Positions 1 through 8,576 are shown, numbered from the stretch's first letter. The stretch: 24,587 nucleotides of DNA from JBFIHF01 sp964411125 (GCA_964411125.1 CAYPJU010000088.1:1-24587), one strand, 5' to 3'. Numbers and translations: made by a program. The notes: generated by a model from the sequence alone, not told the origin.

Positions 1-90
1 AACAACGGCGCGTCGAACAACGGCGCGTCGAACAACGGCGCGTCGAACAACGGCGCGTCGAACAACGGGACGTCGAACAACGGGACGGCC
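1..90 (+). repeat. 15-bp tandem repeat encoding an NNGAS/NNGT linker
   Basis: Six head-to-tail 15-bp units fill positions 1-90. The first four are identical (aacaacggcgcgtcg) and the last two vary to aacaacgggacgtcg and aacaacgggacggcc. Each unit is five codons, so the array stays in frame with the MbnP-family gene that follows and reads NNGAS x4, NNGTS, NNGTA. It is cut by the left edge, so the true copy number is unknown. It most likely encodes a flexible low-complexity linker between a lipid anchor or signal peptide and the folded domain. Slippage at such repeats would change linker length in five-residue steps without a frameshift. Confidence 0.95.
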
Positions 91-864
91 GCGCCGATGG
101 CGGTCTCGATCCCGTTCGCGGCGTGGGTCGCCGACGACGAGTTTTCCTGCAATGGCTCCTACACGCTCGGGACGGCCGACACTCCTGCGACGTTCACCGA
201 CGCGAAGATGTACGTCTCCGAGGTCGTGCTAATCGACGGCTCGGGCGGCGAACACCCGGTCACGCTGACGGACGACGACATGTGGCAGAGCGAAGCGGTC
301 GCGCTGCTCGACTTCGAGGACGGCAGCGGCGCGTGCGCCAACGGAACGGCCGAGACGAACACGACGATTCGTGGAACGATCGCGCCGACGGGTGCCGAGA
401 TCGCAGCGATTCGTTTCACGATCGGCGTGCCGTTCGAGGAGAATCACCAGGATGCCGCGGTCGCGGAGGCGCCGCTCAACCTGACCTCGATGTTCTGGAA
501 CTGGCAGGGGGGCTACAAGTTCCTGCGTGTCGATGGGATCGCGGATGCTTCCGCTGGATTCCGGGTGCACCTGGGCAGCACGGGGTGCGTTGAGGACTCC
601 CCGAACGTCGTGACGTCGTGCGCCAACGAAAACCGAGCGACGATCGAACTGACCGGCTACGGCGAAGGCGACATCATCGCGATGAACCTCGCCGCGTTCT
701 GGGCCAACGTCGACATGACGCCCGACGCCGAGAACAAGTCGGCGATCTGCCACACGTCGGAGGCGGAAGAAGTGTGTGAGCCGATCCTCGAAGCGATCGA
801 CGTCGCGATCGGCGACAACTCTCCCTCCGGTCAGACCGTGTTCGGCGTGTCGCTCGGAGAGTAG
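1..864 (+). CDS. MbnP-family copper-binding protein (5' end truncated by window edge)
   Basis: The reading frame is open from base 1. The first ATG (97) is internal, because the NNGAS repeat codons upstream are in the same frame. The folded part shows the MbnP family (AZL_007920/MXAN_0976 type) signature in order: GVPFEENHQD at window codons about 142-151, then PLNLTSMFWNWQ with Trp at codons 166 and 168, then GGYKFLRVDG, then HLGSTGC with Cys at codon 196. Further Cys pairs suggest disulfides in an exported protein. In the studied family, MbnP is a periplasmic copper-binding partner of MbnH, a MauG-like di-haem enzyme that oxidises an MbnP Trp to kynurenine. No MbnH gene is visible; it would have to lie to the left of the window or elsewhere. 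The start and any signal peptide or lipobox are outside the window. The gene stops 25 nt from the convergent GTPase gene. Confidence 0.88.
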   Translation, partial: NNGASNNGASNNGASNNGASNNGTSNNGTAAPMAVSIPFAAWVADDEFSCNGSYTLGTADTPATFTDAKMYVSEVVLIDGSGGEHPVTLTDDDMWQSEAVALLDFEDGSGACANGTAETNTTIRGTIAPTGAEIAAIRFTIGVPFEENHQDAAVAEAPLNLTSMFWNWQGGYKFLRVDGIADASAGFRVHLGSTGCVEDSPNVVTSCANENRATIELTGYGEGDIIAMNLAAFWANVDMTPDAENKSAICHTSEAEEVCEPILEAIDVAIGDNSPSGQTVFGVSLGE

Positions 865-881
865 CGCGCTGCGCTCTGCGC

Positions 882-893
882 CTGAGGCCTCAG
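882..893. other. 12-bp perfect palindrome between convergent stops
   Basis: CTGAGGCCTCAG reads identically on both strands. It lies between the MbnP-family stop (862-864) and the GTPase gene, and includes the GTPase stop codon (tca at 890-892). There is no T-tract on either side, so it does not look like a canonical intrinsic terminator. The flanking GCGC-rich sequence (868-880) could extend a hairpin imperfectly. Confidence 0.4.
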
Positions 894-3775
894 TCGCGTC
901 GAAGTAGGTCGTTCAGGGGGCCGACGTCGTAGCGTTGGGTGGCTTCGAGCTCGAGGAGCTCGAGGTCGCGGCGGACGCGTTCGCACAGGCGGAGCGCGGC
1001 TTCGAAGAAGGCTGCGTACCACTCGGTGATCGAGCGCTGGAACTCCGCATCGATGTCGGGGAGGAGTTTGCGCAGGGAGCGTGGCCAGGTGGTGCGGTCG
1101 CCGCGGGCGGCGACGATGGTGTCGAGGGTCGACTCCCCGGCGGTGTCGATGCGGCCCCGGGCCCGGGCGAGGAGAGCCCCGTAGACACGTTCTTCCCAGA
1201 GCGAGCCGAGGACTCTGGTTTCGTCGAAGAAGCCTTCGAGCCGGCGTTCGAGCGCGCGTGCGTCGGCGCGGGTCAGGGCGCGCAGCACGGGGTCGAGCTT
1301 TTCGGCGAGGTCCCGTTCCACGTCGGCGAGCGAGCCGGACGTGCGGTGCCAGGACAGTTCGAGGAGACGTTCGAAGCGTTCCTCGACGAGCTGCAGCACG
1401 AACGCTCGATCCTCTTCGACGAGGCCGAGCCTTCCGGTCCAGGTGCCGGTGGGTCGCAGCGCGTCGCCGATCTCGCGGGCGACGTCACCCAGAGCCTTGT
1501 CGACCCATTCGCGCAGCGCGACGACCTCGTCGGCCGAGCGTGACTTCGTGACCGCTTCGGAGCTCGCCTGCAGCCACTGCTCGATCTCTTCGACCTGTTC
1601 GAGGAGTTGACCATAGCGGCCGAGAAGTCCGCGCTGGAACGCGTCGAGCGTGAAGACGAGCGCTTCGAGCTGACGCGTTCCCTCGACCGTCTTGATGCGG
1701 CCGGCGCGTTGGATGACGCGCTGCTCGAGAAACTCCTGGAACTCGGAAAATCCCGACGCCTCCCGGGTCCCTTCGTCCTCGGAGGCCGCGTCTCGGGCCG
1801 AGATGGGGAAAAGCCCCGCGAGCCGGCCGTCGAGGTTCTCCGAGACATACTCCATGAGATGATCGACCTCGTCGTCACGGTCGCCGGGTGGGCCGAGCCG
1901 GTCGATCTTGTTGATGACGACGACGAGGCGTTCGTCGCTGTTGGGGACGTCTTCGATGCGGTCGAACTCGGTCTGGCTCAGGACCTGGTTCGCGTCCATC
2001 ACCCAGAGGATCGCCTCGGCGGTTCGCAGCGCCTCGGCCGCGACCACTTCGTGGCGCTCCACGAGTGCGTTGAAGCCGGGCGTGTCCCAGTAGTGGACGA
2101 GGCGAAGATCGGGGTGGGGATGCGTGAACTCGATCCGCTCGATCTGCTCGGCGTCGGTCTTCATCGCCTTCCTGGCTTCGTCGAGGGACAGCTCTTTTTT
2201 CTCGCCGTCGAGGTAGACGATGCGGGCAGCCTTTCGTGGCCCCCATCGCACGATACCGGTCTGTGCCGTGGTGGGGACGACGCCGACGGGGAAGACTTGC
2301 TCTCCGACGAGCTCGTTCACGATCGTCGATTTGCCGGCGTTGAACTCACCGACGATCGCGAGCGAGAGCGGGGCGTTCAGCGCGGAGCGGAGCTGTTGTG
2401 CCGGTGCGAGGAAGTCTGCGAGCCGTCCGTCGCGACCGATGTACTGGGTCAGCGCATCGAGCGCCTCGGTGAGCTGGACGGGTTCTTCGAGCGCGGAGGG
2501 GAGTTCCCATTGCGGCGAGAGGTCGGCGAGCGCACGGTCCAGCAGCGCCTGGACGGCGTCGCGTTCGCTACCGTCCGGCGTCTGGTGCAGGGCGTCGCGC
2601 AGATGGACGATGGCGGCTGCGGAATCGCCGACATCGAGCGCAGCCTGGCCCAGGAAAGCCAGGATCTGTGGCGCGAGGCGGCCAGGATGCTTCAGCGCCT
2701 CTTCGAACAGATGGCGGGCGCCGGCGATGTCGCCTGCCAGCATGTGGCAGCGTGCGATGCCGAAGAGGGCCTCCTGGGGCCGAGCGACGTCGGGGCTTCG
2801 AAGGACGCGTGCGAAGTTCGCCGCGGCGGCATCGGCGTCCTTCGTCATCAGCTCGACGCGTCCCATGCCGAGGAGCGCGTCGGGGTGGTCGGGATCGATG
2901 CCGAGCGCTCGCTCGAAGGCTTCGCGGGCGTCGAAGCCGCGGCCCTGCGATTCGAGGACCTTCCCGTGCAGGATGGCGTGTTCGACGATCTCGGTGTCGG
3001 TCCGGGGGCTCGCCGCTGCGACGAGTTCTGCGGCGCGCAGTTCGTTGCCGGTAAGGAGCGCGTTGCGTGCTGCCCCGAGGCGGGCGGGGGTTCTGTGCGT
3101 CCCGAGCTCGGCGGCGGCCGACGAGTAGGCTTCGAAGGCGGCCTGGTGCTCGCCGCGTCGTTCCGCGACCTCGGCAGCGATCATCTGGTACTGCGGGTTC
3201 GACGACCGGGGGAGAGCTTCGAGCACCTGTGTCGCTTCGTCGATGTTGCCCCGGTCGAGCAGCGCCCCGATGAGGGCGCGAGACGCGTCGAGGTGGGTCG
3301 GCTGCAGCTTCAGCGCGCTCCTCAGCTCTTTCGCGGCTTTGTCGGGGCGGCCCAGCGCCCGGTAGGCGCGTCCGAGGCCGAAGTGCAGGTCGAACGCGAA
3401 CGGCAGCGGCTCGGGGACGGTGAGCGCCTGATGAAAGTGGCGGTGCACGTCGGCCCAGCGCCCGAGCTTCTCCGCGGCCATGCCGGCGAAGAGGTGGCTC
3501 TGGGGGTATTCCTTGATCGAGAGCGCGCGCTCGAACGCGGCGATGGCGTGGCCCCATTCCTCGTTTTCGTAGTGGCAGAGCCCGATCAGATGATGGGTGC
3601 GCGAGACGTTCGGGTATTCGATGAGGGTCGGCTGCAAGAGCTGCAGCGCTCGGGAGGTGTCCCCGGCGTCGAGGGCGCGGGCGGCTCGTTCGTGCATCCG
3701 CCGCACGCCCTCGGGCAACATCACTTCGTCGAGGATGTCGCCGACCCGCTCCGTGATTTTGTCGAAGATGGACAA
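890..3775 (-). CDS. TPR-repeat protein fused to a dynamin-like GTPase
   Basis: This 961-residue protein has two halves. Residues about 28-425 are TPR-like helical repeats (for example ALGIDPDHPDALLGMGRVEL), expected to bind protein partners. Residues about 470-670 are a GTPase domain with all five G motifs: G1 GEFNAGKS at 476-483, G2 Thr at about 502-503, G3 DTPG at 564-567, G4 NKID at 622-625 and G5 ISAR at about 658-661. The G1 form GEFNAGKS is typical of bacterial dynamin-like proteins. The remaining 280 residues are Arg/Glu-rich and helical, like a dynamin stalk, with no obvious membrane segment. Family knowledge suggests nucleotide-dependent self-assembly, often on membranes; the actual role here is unknown. 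The chosen start is a TTG with no good Shine-Dalgarno. An ATG at MLPEG, about 18 codons in, is possible, but the SIFDKITERVGDILDEV stretch looks like genuine family sequence. It sits 34 nt downstream of sodA and may be co-transcribed. Confidence 0.9.
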   Translation of the reverse strand: MSIFDKITERVGDILDEVMLPEGVRRMHERAARALDAGDTSRALQLLQPTLIEYPNVSRTHHLIGLCHYENEEWGHAIAAFERALSIKEYPQSHLFAGMAAEKLGRWADVHRHFHQALTVPEPLPFAFDLHFGLGRAYRALGRPDKAAKELRSALKLQPTHLDASRALIGALLDRGNIDEATQVLEALPRSSNPQYQMIAAEVAERRGEHQAAFEAYSSAAAELGTHRTPARLGAARNALLTGNELRAAELVAAASPRTDTEIVEHAILHGKVLESQGRGFDAREAFERALGIDPDHPDALLGMGRVELMTKDADAAAANFARVLRSPDVARPQEALFGIARCHMLAGDIAGARHLFEEALKHPGRLAPQILAFLGQAALDVGDSAAAIVHLRDALHQTPDGSERDAVQALLDRALADLSPQWELPSALEEPVQLTEALDALTQYIGRDGRLADFLAPAQQLRSALNAPLSLAIVGEFNAGKSTIVNELVGEQVFPVGVVPTTAQTGIVRWGPRKAARIVYLDGEKKELSLDEARKAMKTDAEQIERIEFTHPHPDLRLVHYWDTPGFNALVERHEVVAAEALRTAEAILWVMDANQVLSQTEFDRIEDVPNSDERLVVVINKIDRLGPPGDRDDEVDHLMEYVSENLDGRLAGLFPISARDAASEDEGTREASGFSEFQEFLEQRVIQRAGRIKTVEGTRQLEALVFTLDAFQRGLLGRYGQLLEQVEEIEQWLQASSEAVTKSRSADEVVALREWVDKALGDVAREIGDALRPTGTWTGRLGLVEEDRAFVLQLVEERFERLLELSWHRTSGSLADVERDLAEKLDPVLRALTRADARALERRLEGFFDETRVLGSLWEERVYGALLARARGRIDTAGESTLDTIVAARGDRTTWPRSLRKLLPDIDAEFQRSITEWYAAFFEAALRLCERVRRDLELLELEATQRYDVGPLNDLLRRD

Positions 3776-3809
3776 GGCAGGTCGCGGGCTCGGGAGTTCT
3801 ACGAGTCGC

Positions 3810-4424
3810 TCAGGCGTTGGCCTGATTGTAGAGGTCGGCGACGTAGTCCCAGTTCACCAGATTCATCCAGTGCTGGAGGTAGTCGCCGCGCTTGTTCTGG
3901 TACTTGAGATAGTATGCGTGTTCCCAGACGTCCACGCCAAGAATCGGCGAGTGGCCGTTCGAGATCGGGTTGTCCTGGTTGGGGGTCGAGACGATGTCGA
4001 GGTCGCCGTCCTTGTTGACGACGAGCCAGCCCCAGCCCGAGCCGAACTGGCCGGCAGCGGTGGATCGAAACTTCTCGGAGAAGCCGTCTAGGGAGCCGAA
4101 CTTTCCGTTGATCGCGGACTTCAGATCGCCGCTCGGCTCGCCGCCGCCGTCGGGGGACATCATGTTCCAGAAGAGCTTGTGGTTGTAGAAGCCGCCGCCG
4201 TTGTTGCGGACGGCGGTGCGGATGTCTTCGGGAACCGCCGAGAGGTTGGAGAGGAGATCCTCGATCGATTTCTCTTTGAGCTCGGGGTGCTTCTCGAGCG
4301 CGTTGTTGAGGTTGTTCGTGTAGCCCTGATGATGCTTGGAATGATGGATCTCCATCGTCTGCGCATCGATGTGGGGCTGAAGGGCATCGTAGCTGTAGGG
4401 CAATTCGGGAAGCTGAAAGGCCAT
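3810..4424 (-). CDS. sodA: Superoxide dismutase, Mn type
   Basis: The 204-residue length is normal for a bacterial Fe/Mn superoxide dismutase, which converts superoxide to oxygen and hydrogen peroxide. The four metal ligands are visible: His27 (in EIHHSKHHQGY), His82 (in FYNHKLFW), and Asp165 and His169 (in DVWEHAYY). The second-sphere glutamine that separates metal types is Q150 (in STPNQDNP), with Gly at about residue 77, which is the Mn pattern; cambialistic use cannot be excluded. There is no signal peptide, so it is cytosolic. The ATG has a good Shine-Dalgarno, GGAGG at 4430-4434 (complement). A sigma-70-like promoter lies upstream at 4476-4503, giving a leader of about 45 nt. The GTPase gene follows in the same direction. 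Confidence 0.97.
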   Translation of the reverse strand: MAFQLPELPYSYDALQPHIDAQTMEIHHSKHHQGYTNNLNNALEKHPELKEKSIEDLLSNLSAVPEDIRTAVRNNGGGFYNHKLFWNMMSPDGGGEPSGDLKSAINGKFGSLDGFSEKFRSTAAGQFGSGWGWLVVNKDGDLDIVSTPNQDNPISNGHSPILGVDVWEHAYYLKYQNKRGDYLQHWMNLVNWDYVADLYNQANA

Positions 4425-4475
4425 CCGTTCCTCCGTGAGTCGTTCTGATTGGGATGAATCGTGAGAAGAGGTCGA

Positions 4476-4503
4476 AAGATAGGCCGAATGAAGGTAGTGT
4501 CAA
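4476..4503 (-). promoter_or_regulatory. Predicted sigma-70 promoter of sodA
   Basis: On the minus strand there is a perfect -35 box TTGACA (4498-4503) and a -10 box TATCTT (4476-4481) separated by 16 nt. The position, about 50 nt before the sodA ATG, is right for a housekeeping promoter. Confidence 0.6.
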
Positions 4504-4555
4504 GGGCTCACGCCGCCGCGGAGAGCCAATCGATCTGCCGGCGAAGTGGTAAACT

Positions 4556-6547
4556 ATGAAGCAGTTTTTCGTCGTACTCTTCCTCCTGTCGTTCGGTTGC
4601 TCCGGAGCACCTCCGAAGCCGACCACGCCTGAAAGCCAACCTCCGTCCATCCCCTCGGGTGCCGAATCGTGGGCGGGATCGGCGCTGTTGTTGCCGGCGG
4701 GAAGCCCCGCGGTGGCGGTGGCCGAGCTCGCTGAGATCTTGGACGCGGTGGGCCGCCTGAAAGCGTGGCTCGTCGCCGAGCCGCAGATGCTGGGCGAAGA
4801 CGGGGAGACGACGGCGCAGATGGTGGAGCTGATGTGGCGAGGGTTCGCCGCGCAGCTCGGGACCGATCCGCTCGACCCGATGGCGTGGTCCGCTCGCGGG
4901 GTGGACGTCACACGACCGATCCTTCTGGGGGCGTATCCTCTCGACGAGGAGTCGCAGCGGTGGGTCAATGCCGTCGGCAGCTCCGTTCGCGGCGAGCTGG
5001 ATCTGGGTCCGGGCGTATCTCCGCTCGCGACGTTGGTCGCCGCCGAAGATCCGGGGACCGTCTTCGGGGAGGGGGCGAACGCCCGGGTCGCGCGGTCGGT
5101 CGCTGGGATGATGCCGTTGAAGGGGGTGCGGGTGGTCGTACCGGTGACGAATGTCGACGACTTCCTCGCCTCCACCGACAAGTTCGCGGAGGTCTTCGAG
5201 TTTCAGCGGCTGTCGAACGAAGTTTCGGCGGGTCTGGGCGTGGGTGGGGTCACGCGGGTCTACGTCGCGGATGGAGCACTGAGTGCGTTCGCGGTTCGGA
5301 TGCACGGGAACGATGCGGTGCTCGATGTCCTGCTGCCCCTGCTCGGAGGACCGTTTTCGCCGGAAGTACGGTGGGACTATTTGAAGCGTGGGCTGCAACT
5401 GCCCGCCGGCCGTCCGGCCGCCCCCCGAAGCGTCGACGATTTTTCCGTGTCGCTCTCTTTCGACCAGGCGGGTGCCGCTCGGCTGGTGCGCGCGCTTCGT
5501 TACAGTGACCGCCTCGGCGCGATCGCCGACGCGGGAGTCGGTCAGCGCGACCAGTTGTTGGGTGGGGTGGTGATGGAGGTCGAAGCCGAGGCGTTGGCGT
5601 GGGAGGTCGCGTCGGACGAGCTGACCGGCTACACGGTCGGTCTGGAGCTGCCCTCGCGCAACGAGTCGGAGATCGCGCGGTTCTCGACGACGATATTCGG
5701 CGCGCGGGATCTCCCCTTGCTGCCGCGGGTGGCGCCCCGCCCGAGCCTCGGCGTACAGGACCGTAGCGCGGCGGTTTCGGTGGCGCTGCAGTCGATGCGC
5801 TCGCCGTCGTGGGGGCGCTGGTTCGACGACGGGACGCTGGGTGAGCTCGGTGCGCTCGAGATTTCGTTCATCGCCGACGTGCATTTCATCCTCCCCGGCC
5901 TCCGCACGATGACGTTGCTCCTCGCGCTCTCGGGGGAAAAGGACGCGCACTCGGAGATCGGTTCGGGGTACGGTCCCACCGTTCGCCATCTCCTGGGTAT
6001 CGAGCAGGTCGAGGTGGTCACCCTCGACCCCGCGGTGCGCGAAGGAGAGTACCCGCGCGTCGTGATGCTCGCGGCGCTGGGGGCCGATGCGTCCGCCGAG
6101 GCCGACAACGCGATGAAGGCGGTCCTGTCGGCGTATCAACTTCGCTGGGAGGTCGAGCGGCCGGAGGCTCCGTTGGAGCTCGAAGCCGCGGAGAAGTCGA
6201 CGCAGCTCCTCACGTTCGAGGCAGCCCCCCCGCTGCGCTACCGGATCGTCGAGAGCGAGGGGGAGAAGTTTCTCGTCGCCGGGGTCGGGATCGACGATGC
6301 GACGTTCGAGAGCGAGCTCGAAGGGCTCGCCACGAAGCGAGGAGAAGAACACGTCATCTCGGCACGGGTCGAGCCGATCGCGCTGGTCGGCTGGCTGCAG
6401 GATTCCCTGCGCTCGCTGGACCAGATCGACGTCGACATCCTCGCCCAGCGCCTGGGGCCCCTGCTGGTCAGCTTCTCGCCGGTCACCGCCGGGGAGAGCC
6501 GAGCAGTGTCGCTCGACATCGTCCTGCAGAGTCCCCTGGAGCTCTGA
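4556..6547 (+). CDS. Large lipoprotein of unknown function (663 aa)
   Basis: The N-terminus MKQFFVVLFLLSFGCSG is a short lipoprotein signal peptide with a lipobox ending at Cys15. The +2 residue is Ser, which does not carry an inner-membrane retention signal under the E. coli Lol rule. A Pro/Ser-rich linker (about 16-40) precedes a long soluble region of mixed alpha/beta character with no Cys after the lipobox. Motifs such as DPLDPMAW near residue 104 followed by a GVDVTRP segment, and repeated beta-rich stretches, are reminiscent of the broad DUF3352-like secreted proteins, but I do not recognise the family with confidence. There is no clear Shine-Dalgarno before the ATG. It is transcribed divergently from sodA across a 131-bp gap. 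The next gene, a kinase, starts 188 nt downstream. Confidence 0.85.
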   Translation: MKQFFVVLFLLSFGCSGAPPKPTTPESQPPSIPSGAESWAGSALLLPAGSPAVAVAELAEILDAVGRLKAWLVAEPQMLGEDGETTAQMVELMWRGFAAQLGTDPLDPMAWSARGVDVTRPILLGAYPLDEESQRWVNAVGSSVRGELDLGPGVSPLATLVAAEDPGTVFGEGANARVARSVAGMMPLKGVRVVVPVTNVDDFLASTDKFAEVFEFQRLSNEVSAGLGVGGVTRVYVADGALSAFAVRMHGNDAVLDVLLPLLGGPFSPEVRWDYLKRGLQLPAGRPAAPRSVDDFSVSLSFDQAGAARLVRALRYSDRLGAIADAGVGQRDQLLGGVVMEVEAEALAWEVASDELTGYTVGLELPSRNESEIARFSTTIFGARDLPLLPRVAPRPSLGVQDRSAAVSVALQSMRSPSWGRWFDDGTLGELGALEISFIADVHFILPGLRTMTLLLALSGEKDAHSEIGSGYGPTVRHLLGIEQVEVVTLDPAVREGEYPRVVMLAALGADASAEADNAMKAVLSAYQLRWEVERPEAPLELEAAEKSTQLLTFEAAPPLRYRIVESEGEKFLVAGVGIDDATFESELEGLATKRGEEHVISARVEPIALVGWLQDSLRSLDQIDVDILAQRLGPLLVSFSPVTAGESRAVSLDIVLQSPLEL

Positions 6548-6662
6548 GACCATCTGGCGTCAGCCTCTCGCTCTCTCCGTGAGCGGGACTAGCGGCCGCG
6601 AATCTGTGGGGGCGGTTCGTCGCCGCGTTTTGTCCTCGTCGATGCCCGCCGCGCCGACTTTA

Positions 6663-6691
6663 TTGGCGTACCGGGGGCGATGCTTTAGACT
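6663..6691 (+). promoter_or_regulatory. Possible promoter of the kinase gene
   Basis: The 188-bp gap before the kinase (6548-6735) holds a candidate promoter: TTGGCG (6663-6668), 17 nt, then TAGACT (6686-6691), each 4 of 6 matches to the sigma-70 consensus. A Shine-Dalgarno-like GGAAGAG (about 6723-6729) precedes the ATG at 6736. I see nothing else in this gap. Confidence 0.35.
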
Positions 6692-6735
6692 GTACGCGGA
6701 CTTCTGCGCCTAAAACCCAACAGGAAGAGACCCCC

Positions 6736-8544
6736 ATGTCGGGTGTCCTGAAACCTGGCCAACGATTCGCCGGCCGCTACGTGGTCGACGGACTGATCGC
6801 CGAAGGAGGAATGGCCTCCATCTATCTGGCCGCTGACGAGCAGCTGCGGCGCCGGGTTGCCGTCAAAGTTCTCTATCCGTACTACGCCGACAACGAGGTC
6901 ATCCGGGCACGCTTCGCCGAAGAGGGTCGGATCCAGCAGATGCTGGTGCACCCTAACGTGGTCGAGGTGTACGACGTTCTGGAGCGCCCGCTCGCCATCG
7001 TGATGGAGCATGTCGACGGGCCGACGCTCGACGACTACCTGGCGGAGCAGGGGCAGCTCGAAGAGTCGGACACGCTCGACATCGCCGTCGCCGTGATGTC
7101 GGCGCTGGGCCTGGCTCATTCCCAGGGGATCATCCATCGCGACCTGAAGCCTTCGAACATCCTGCTGCGCCGTGGGACGCACGCGTTCGAGCCGAAGGTG
7201 ATGGATTTCGGGGTCGCGAAGGTGAAGGACGCCAAGCACAACCTTACCGCCACCGGGACGACGGTGGGGACACTCCACTACATGAGTCCCGAGCAGATCG
7301 TCGGTTCGAAGAACATCGACGGGCGCGCGGACATCTACAGCCTCGGGGTGACGCTCTACAAACTGGTGACGGGGGAAGTTCCGTTCAACGCACCGACCGA
7401 GTTCGCGTTGATGATGGCCCAGGTCGAGGCACCGCCGTTGCCGCCGAGCCAGCTTCGGCCGGGGCTGTCGCCGGACCTCGAGGCGATCATCCTGAAGGCG
7501 ATGGCGAAGAAGCCGATCGACCGGTTTCAGACGATCCGGGAGTTCGCGACGGCCCTGCTTCAGATTCGGCGCGGTTCGGGGGAGCGGACGGTCCGCGACA
7601 CCATCACGCAGACGGTCTCGCAGGAGATCATCGACATGGCGATGGCGGCCGACGAGGTCGCCAAAGACCGCACGGGCGAGATCAGTCTGGAGCTGATCCG
7701 CGCGTTCGAAGACGACCCGACGGGTGCAGAGCCGACGGTGGAAATGCCGGCGACCGAGCGGGCAGGCGGAGGGGGCTTCAACGAGGCGACCGTGGAGCTG
7801 ACGAGCGCGGAGCTGATGCGTCTGTCGTCGGCCGACATCACCGGCCCTGATTCGGTGGTGTCGACGCAGGAGATGCCGCCGCGGATAACCCGCGCCGACG
7901 ACTCCGACAACGTCACTCGCCCCGGGGCCGGGAGCGGATTTGCGTCCGGCCCGCTTTCTCCTCCGTCCGACGAGATCGACACCGAGTCGATCAGCCAGCG
8001 GGTTCGAATGCAGGGTGACCGCGTCGTGGTGCTCGACGATGACGTCGGGAGCCGAGACCTCACGGCGCCGCGTATCCCGCAATCGGTCCGCGAAGAGGTG
8101 ATGCAGGAAGCGGGCAAGCCTCTTTCGGGGCCGAAGGTCGTGGTGGGGTACAATCCGGCGGACACCCAGGACAAGACCTTCGAGAAGCCGAATTTTCGCA
8201 CGCGGCTTGCCGATTTCGAGACGCGCAAACCGTCGGGCCACCCGAGCCCCCCTTCCTTCACCGACAAACAGGCGCGCGACTCCACGGATCGCGACCGGGT
8301 GCCGAAGGTTCCACCTCGCCCGGGGCCTCCTCCCCGCAAGCCGTTGTCGAGCCGGGGAGCCTCGAGACGCGCGCCGAGCGCTTCGAGTAGCCTGATCGAG
8401 CGGGTCGACATGTTCGCGCAGTCGGCGCTGCAGGGGGCGTCGAATCAGAACATCCCGCAATGGGCGGTCGTCGTCGCGGCGTTCGGTGCGCTGGTCTTTC
8501 TGATGTCGCTCCTCGTCTTCCTCGGCTGGCGAGCCCTCAGTTGA
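6736..8544 (+). CDS. Hanks-type serine/threonine protein kinase, C-terminally membrane-anchored
   Basis: The N-terminal kinase domain (residues about 15-275) has all key elements: glycine loop IAEGGMASIY (21-30), Lys44 in VAVKVL, alpha-C Glu about 63, catalytic HRDLKPSN (134-141; Asp136), DFG (157-159) and an activation loop with TGTTVGTLHYMSPEQ. It should therefore be active. Residues about 280-570 form a long, polar, probably disordered linker rich in Thr and acidic residues (TVEMPATE, ATVELTS), which could contain autophosphorylation sites. A single transmembrane helix lies at 576-598 and only four residues follow it. There is no PASTA, TPR or other sensor domain outside the membrane. The protein is therefore a tail-anchored cytoplasmic kinase, and its input must come from partners or the membrane. 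Confidence 0.96.
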   Translation: MSGVLKPGQRFAGRYVVDGLIAEGGMASIYLAADEQLRRRVAVKVLYPYYADNEVIRARFAEEGRIQQMLVHPNVVEVYDVLERPLAIVMEHVDGPTLDDYLAEQGQLEESDTLDIAVAVMSALGLAHSQGIIHRDLKPSNILLRRGTHAFEPKVMDFGVAKVKDAKHNLTATGTTVGTLHYMSPEQIVGSKNIDGRADIYSLGVTLYKLVTGEVPFNAPTEFALMMAQVEAPPLPPSQLRPGLSPDLEAIILKAMAKKPIDRFQTIREFATALLQIRRGSGERTVRDTITQTVSQEIIDMAMAADEVAKDRTGEISLELIRAFEDDPTGAEPTVEMPATERAGGGGFNEATVELTSAELMRLSSADITGPDSVVSTQEMPPRITRADDSDNVTRPGAGSGFASGPLSPPSDEIDTESISQRVRMQGDRVVVLDDDVGSRDLTAPRIPQSVREEVMQEAGKPLSGPKVVVGYNPADTQDKTFEKPNFRTRLADFETRKPSGHPSPPSFTDKQARDSTDRDRVPKVPPRPGPPPRKPLSSRGASRRAPSASSSLIERVDMFAQSALQGASNQNIPQWAVVVAAFGALVFLMSLLVFLGWRALS

Positions 8545-8576
8545 CCCTCGCGAGAGGGCCGCTGTACAACCGGAGC

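Noticed and set aside
882..893. Intrinsic terminator between the MbnP-family and GTPase genes
   Set aside because: The palindrome is real, but there is no T-tract on either strand.
1607..3907. 766-codon open frame on the plus strand, antisense to the GTPase gene
   Set aside because: The minus strand encodes a protein with complete GTPase motifs. The antisense frame has no domain, and long antisense frames are expected in GC-rich DNA.
4508..6553. 681-codon minus-strand frame opposite the 663-residue lipoprotein
   Set aside because: The plus-strand frame has a clear lipoprotein signal and a stop before the next gene. The antisense product is Arg/His/Gln-rich low-complexity sequence, a typical shadow.
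6685..8460. 591-codon minus-strand frame opposite the kinase
   Set aside because: The kinase motifs are certain on the plus strand, and the antisense product is Arg-rich without recognisable domains.
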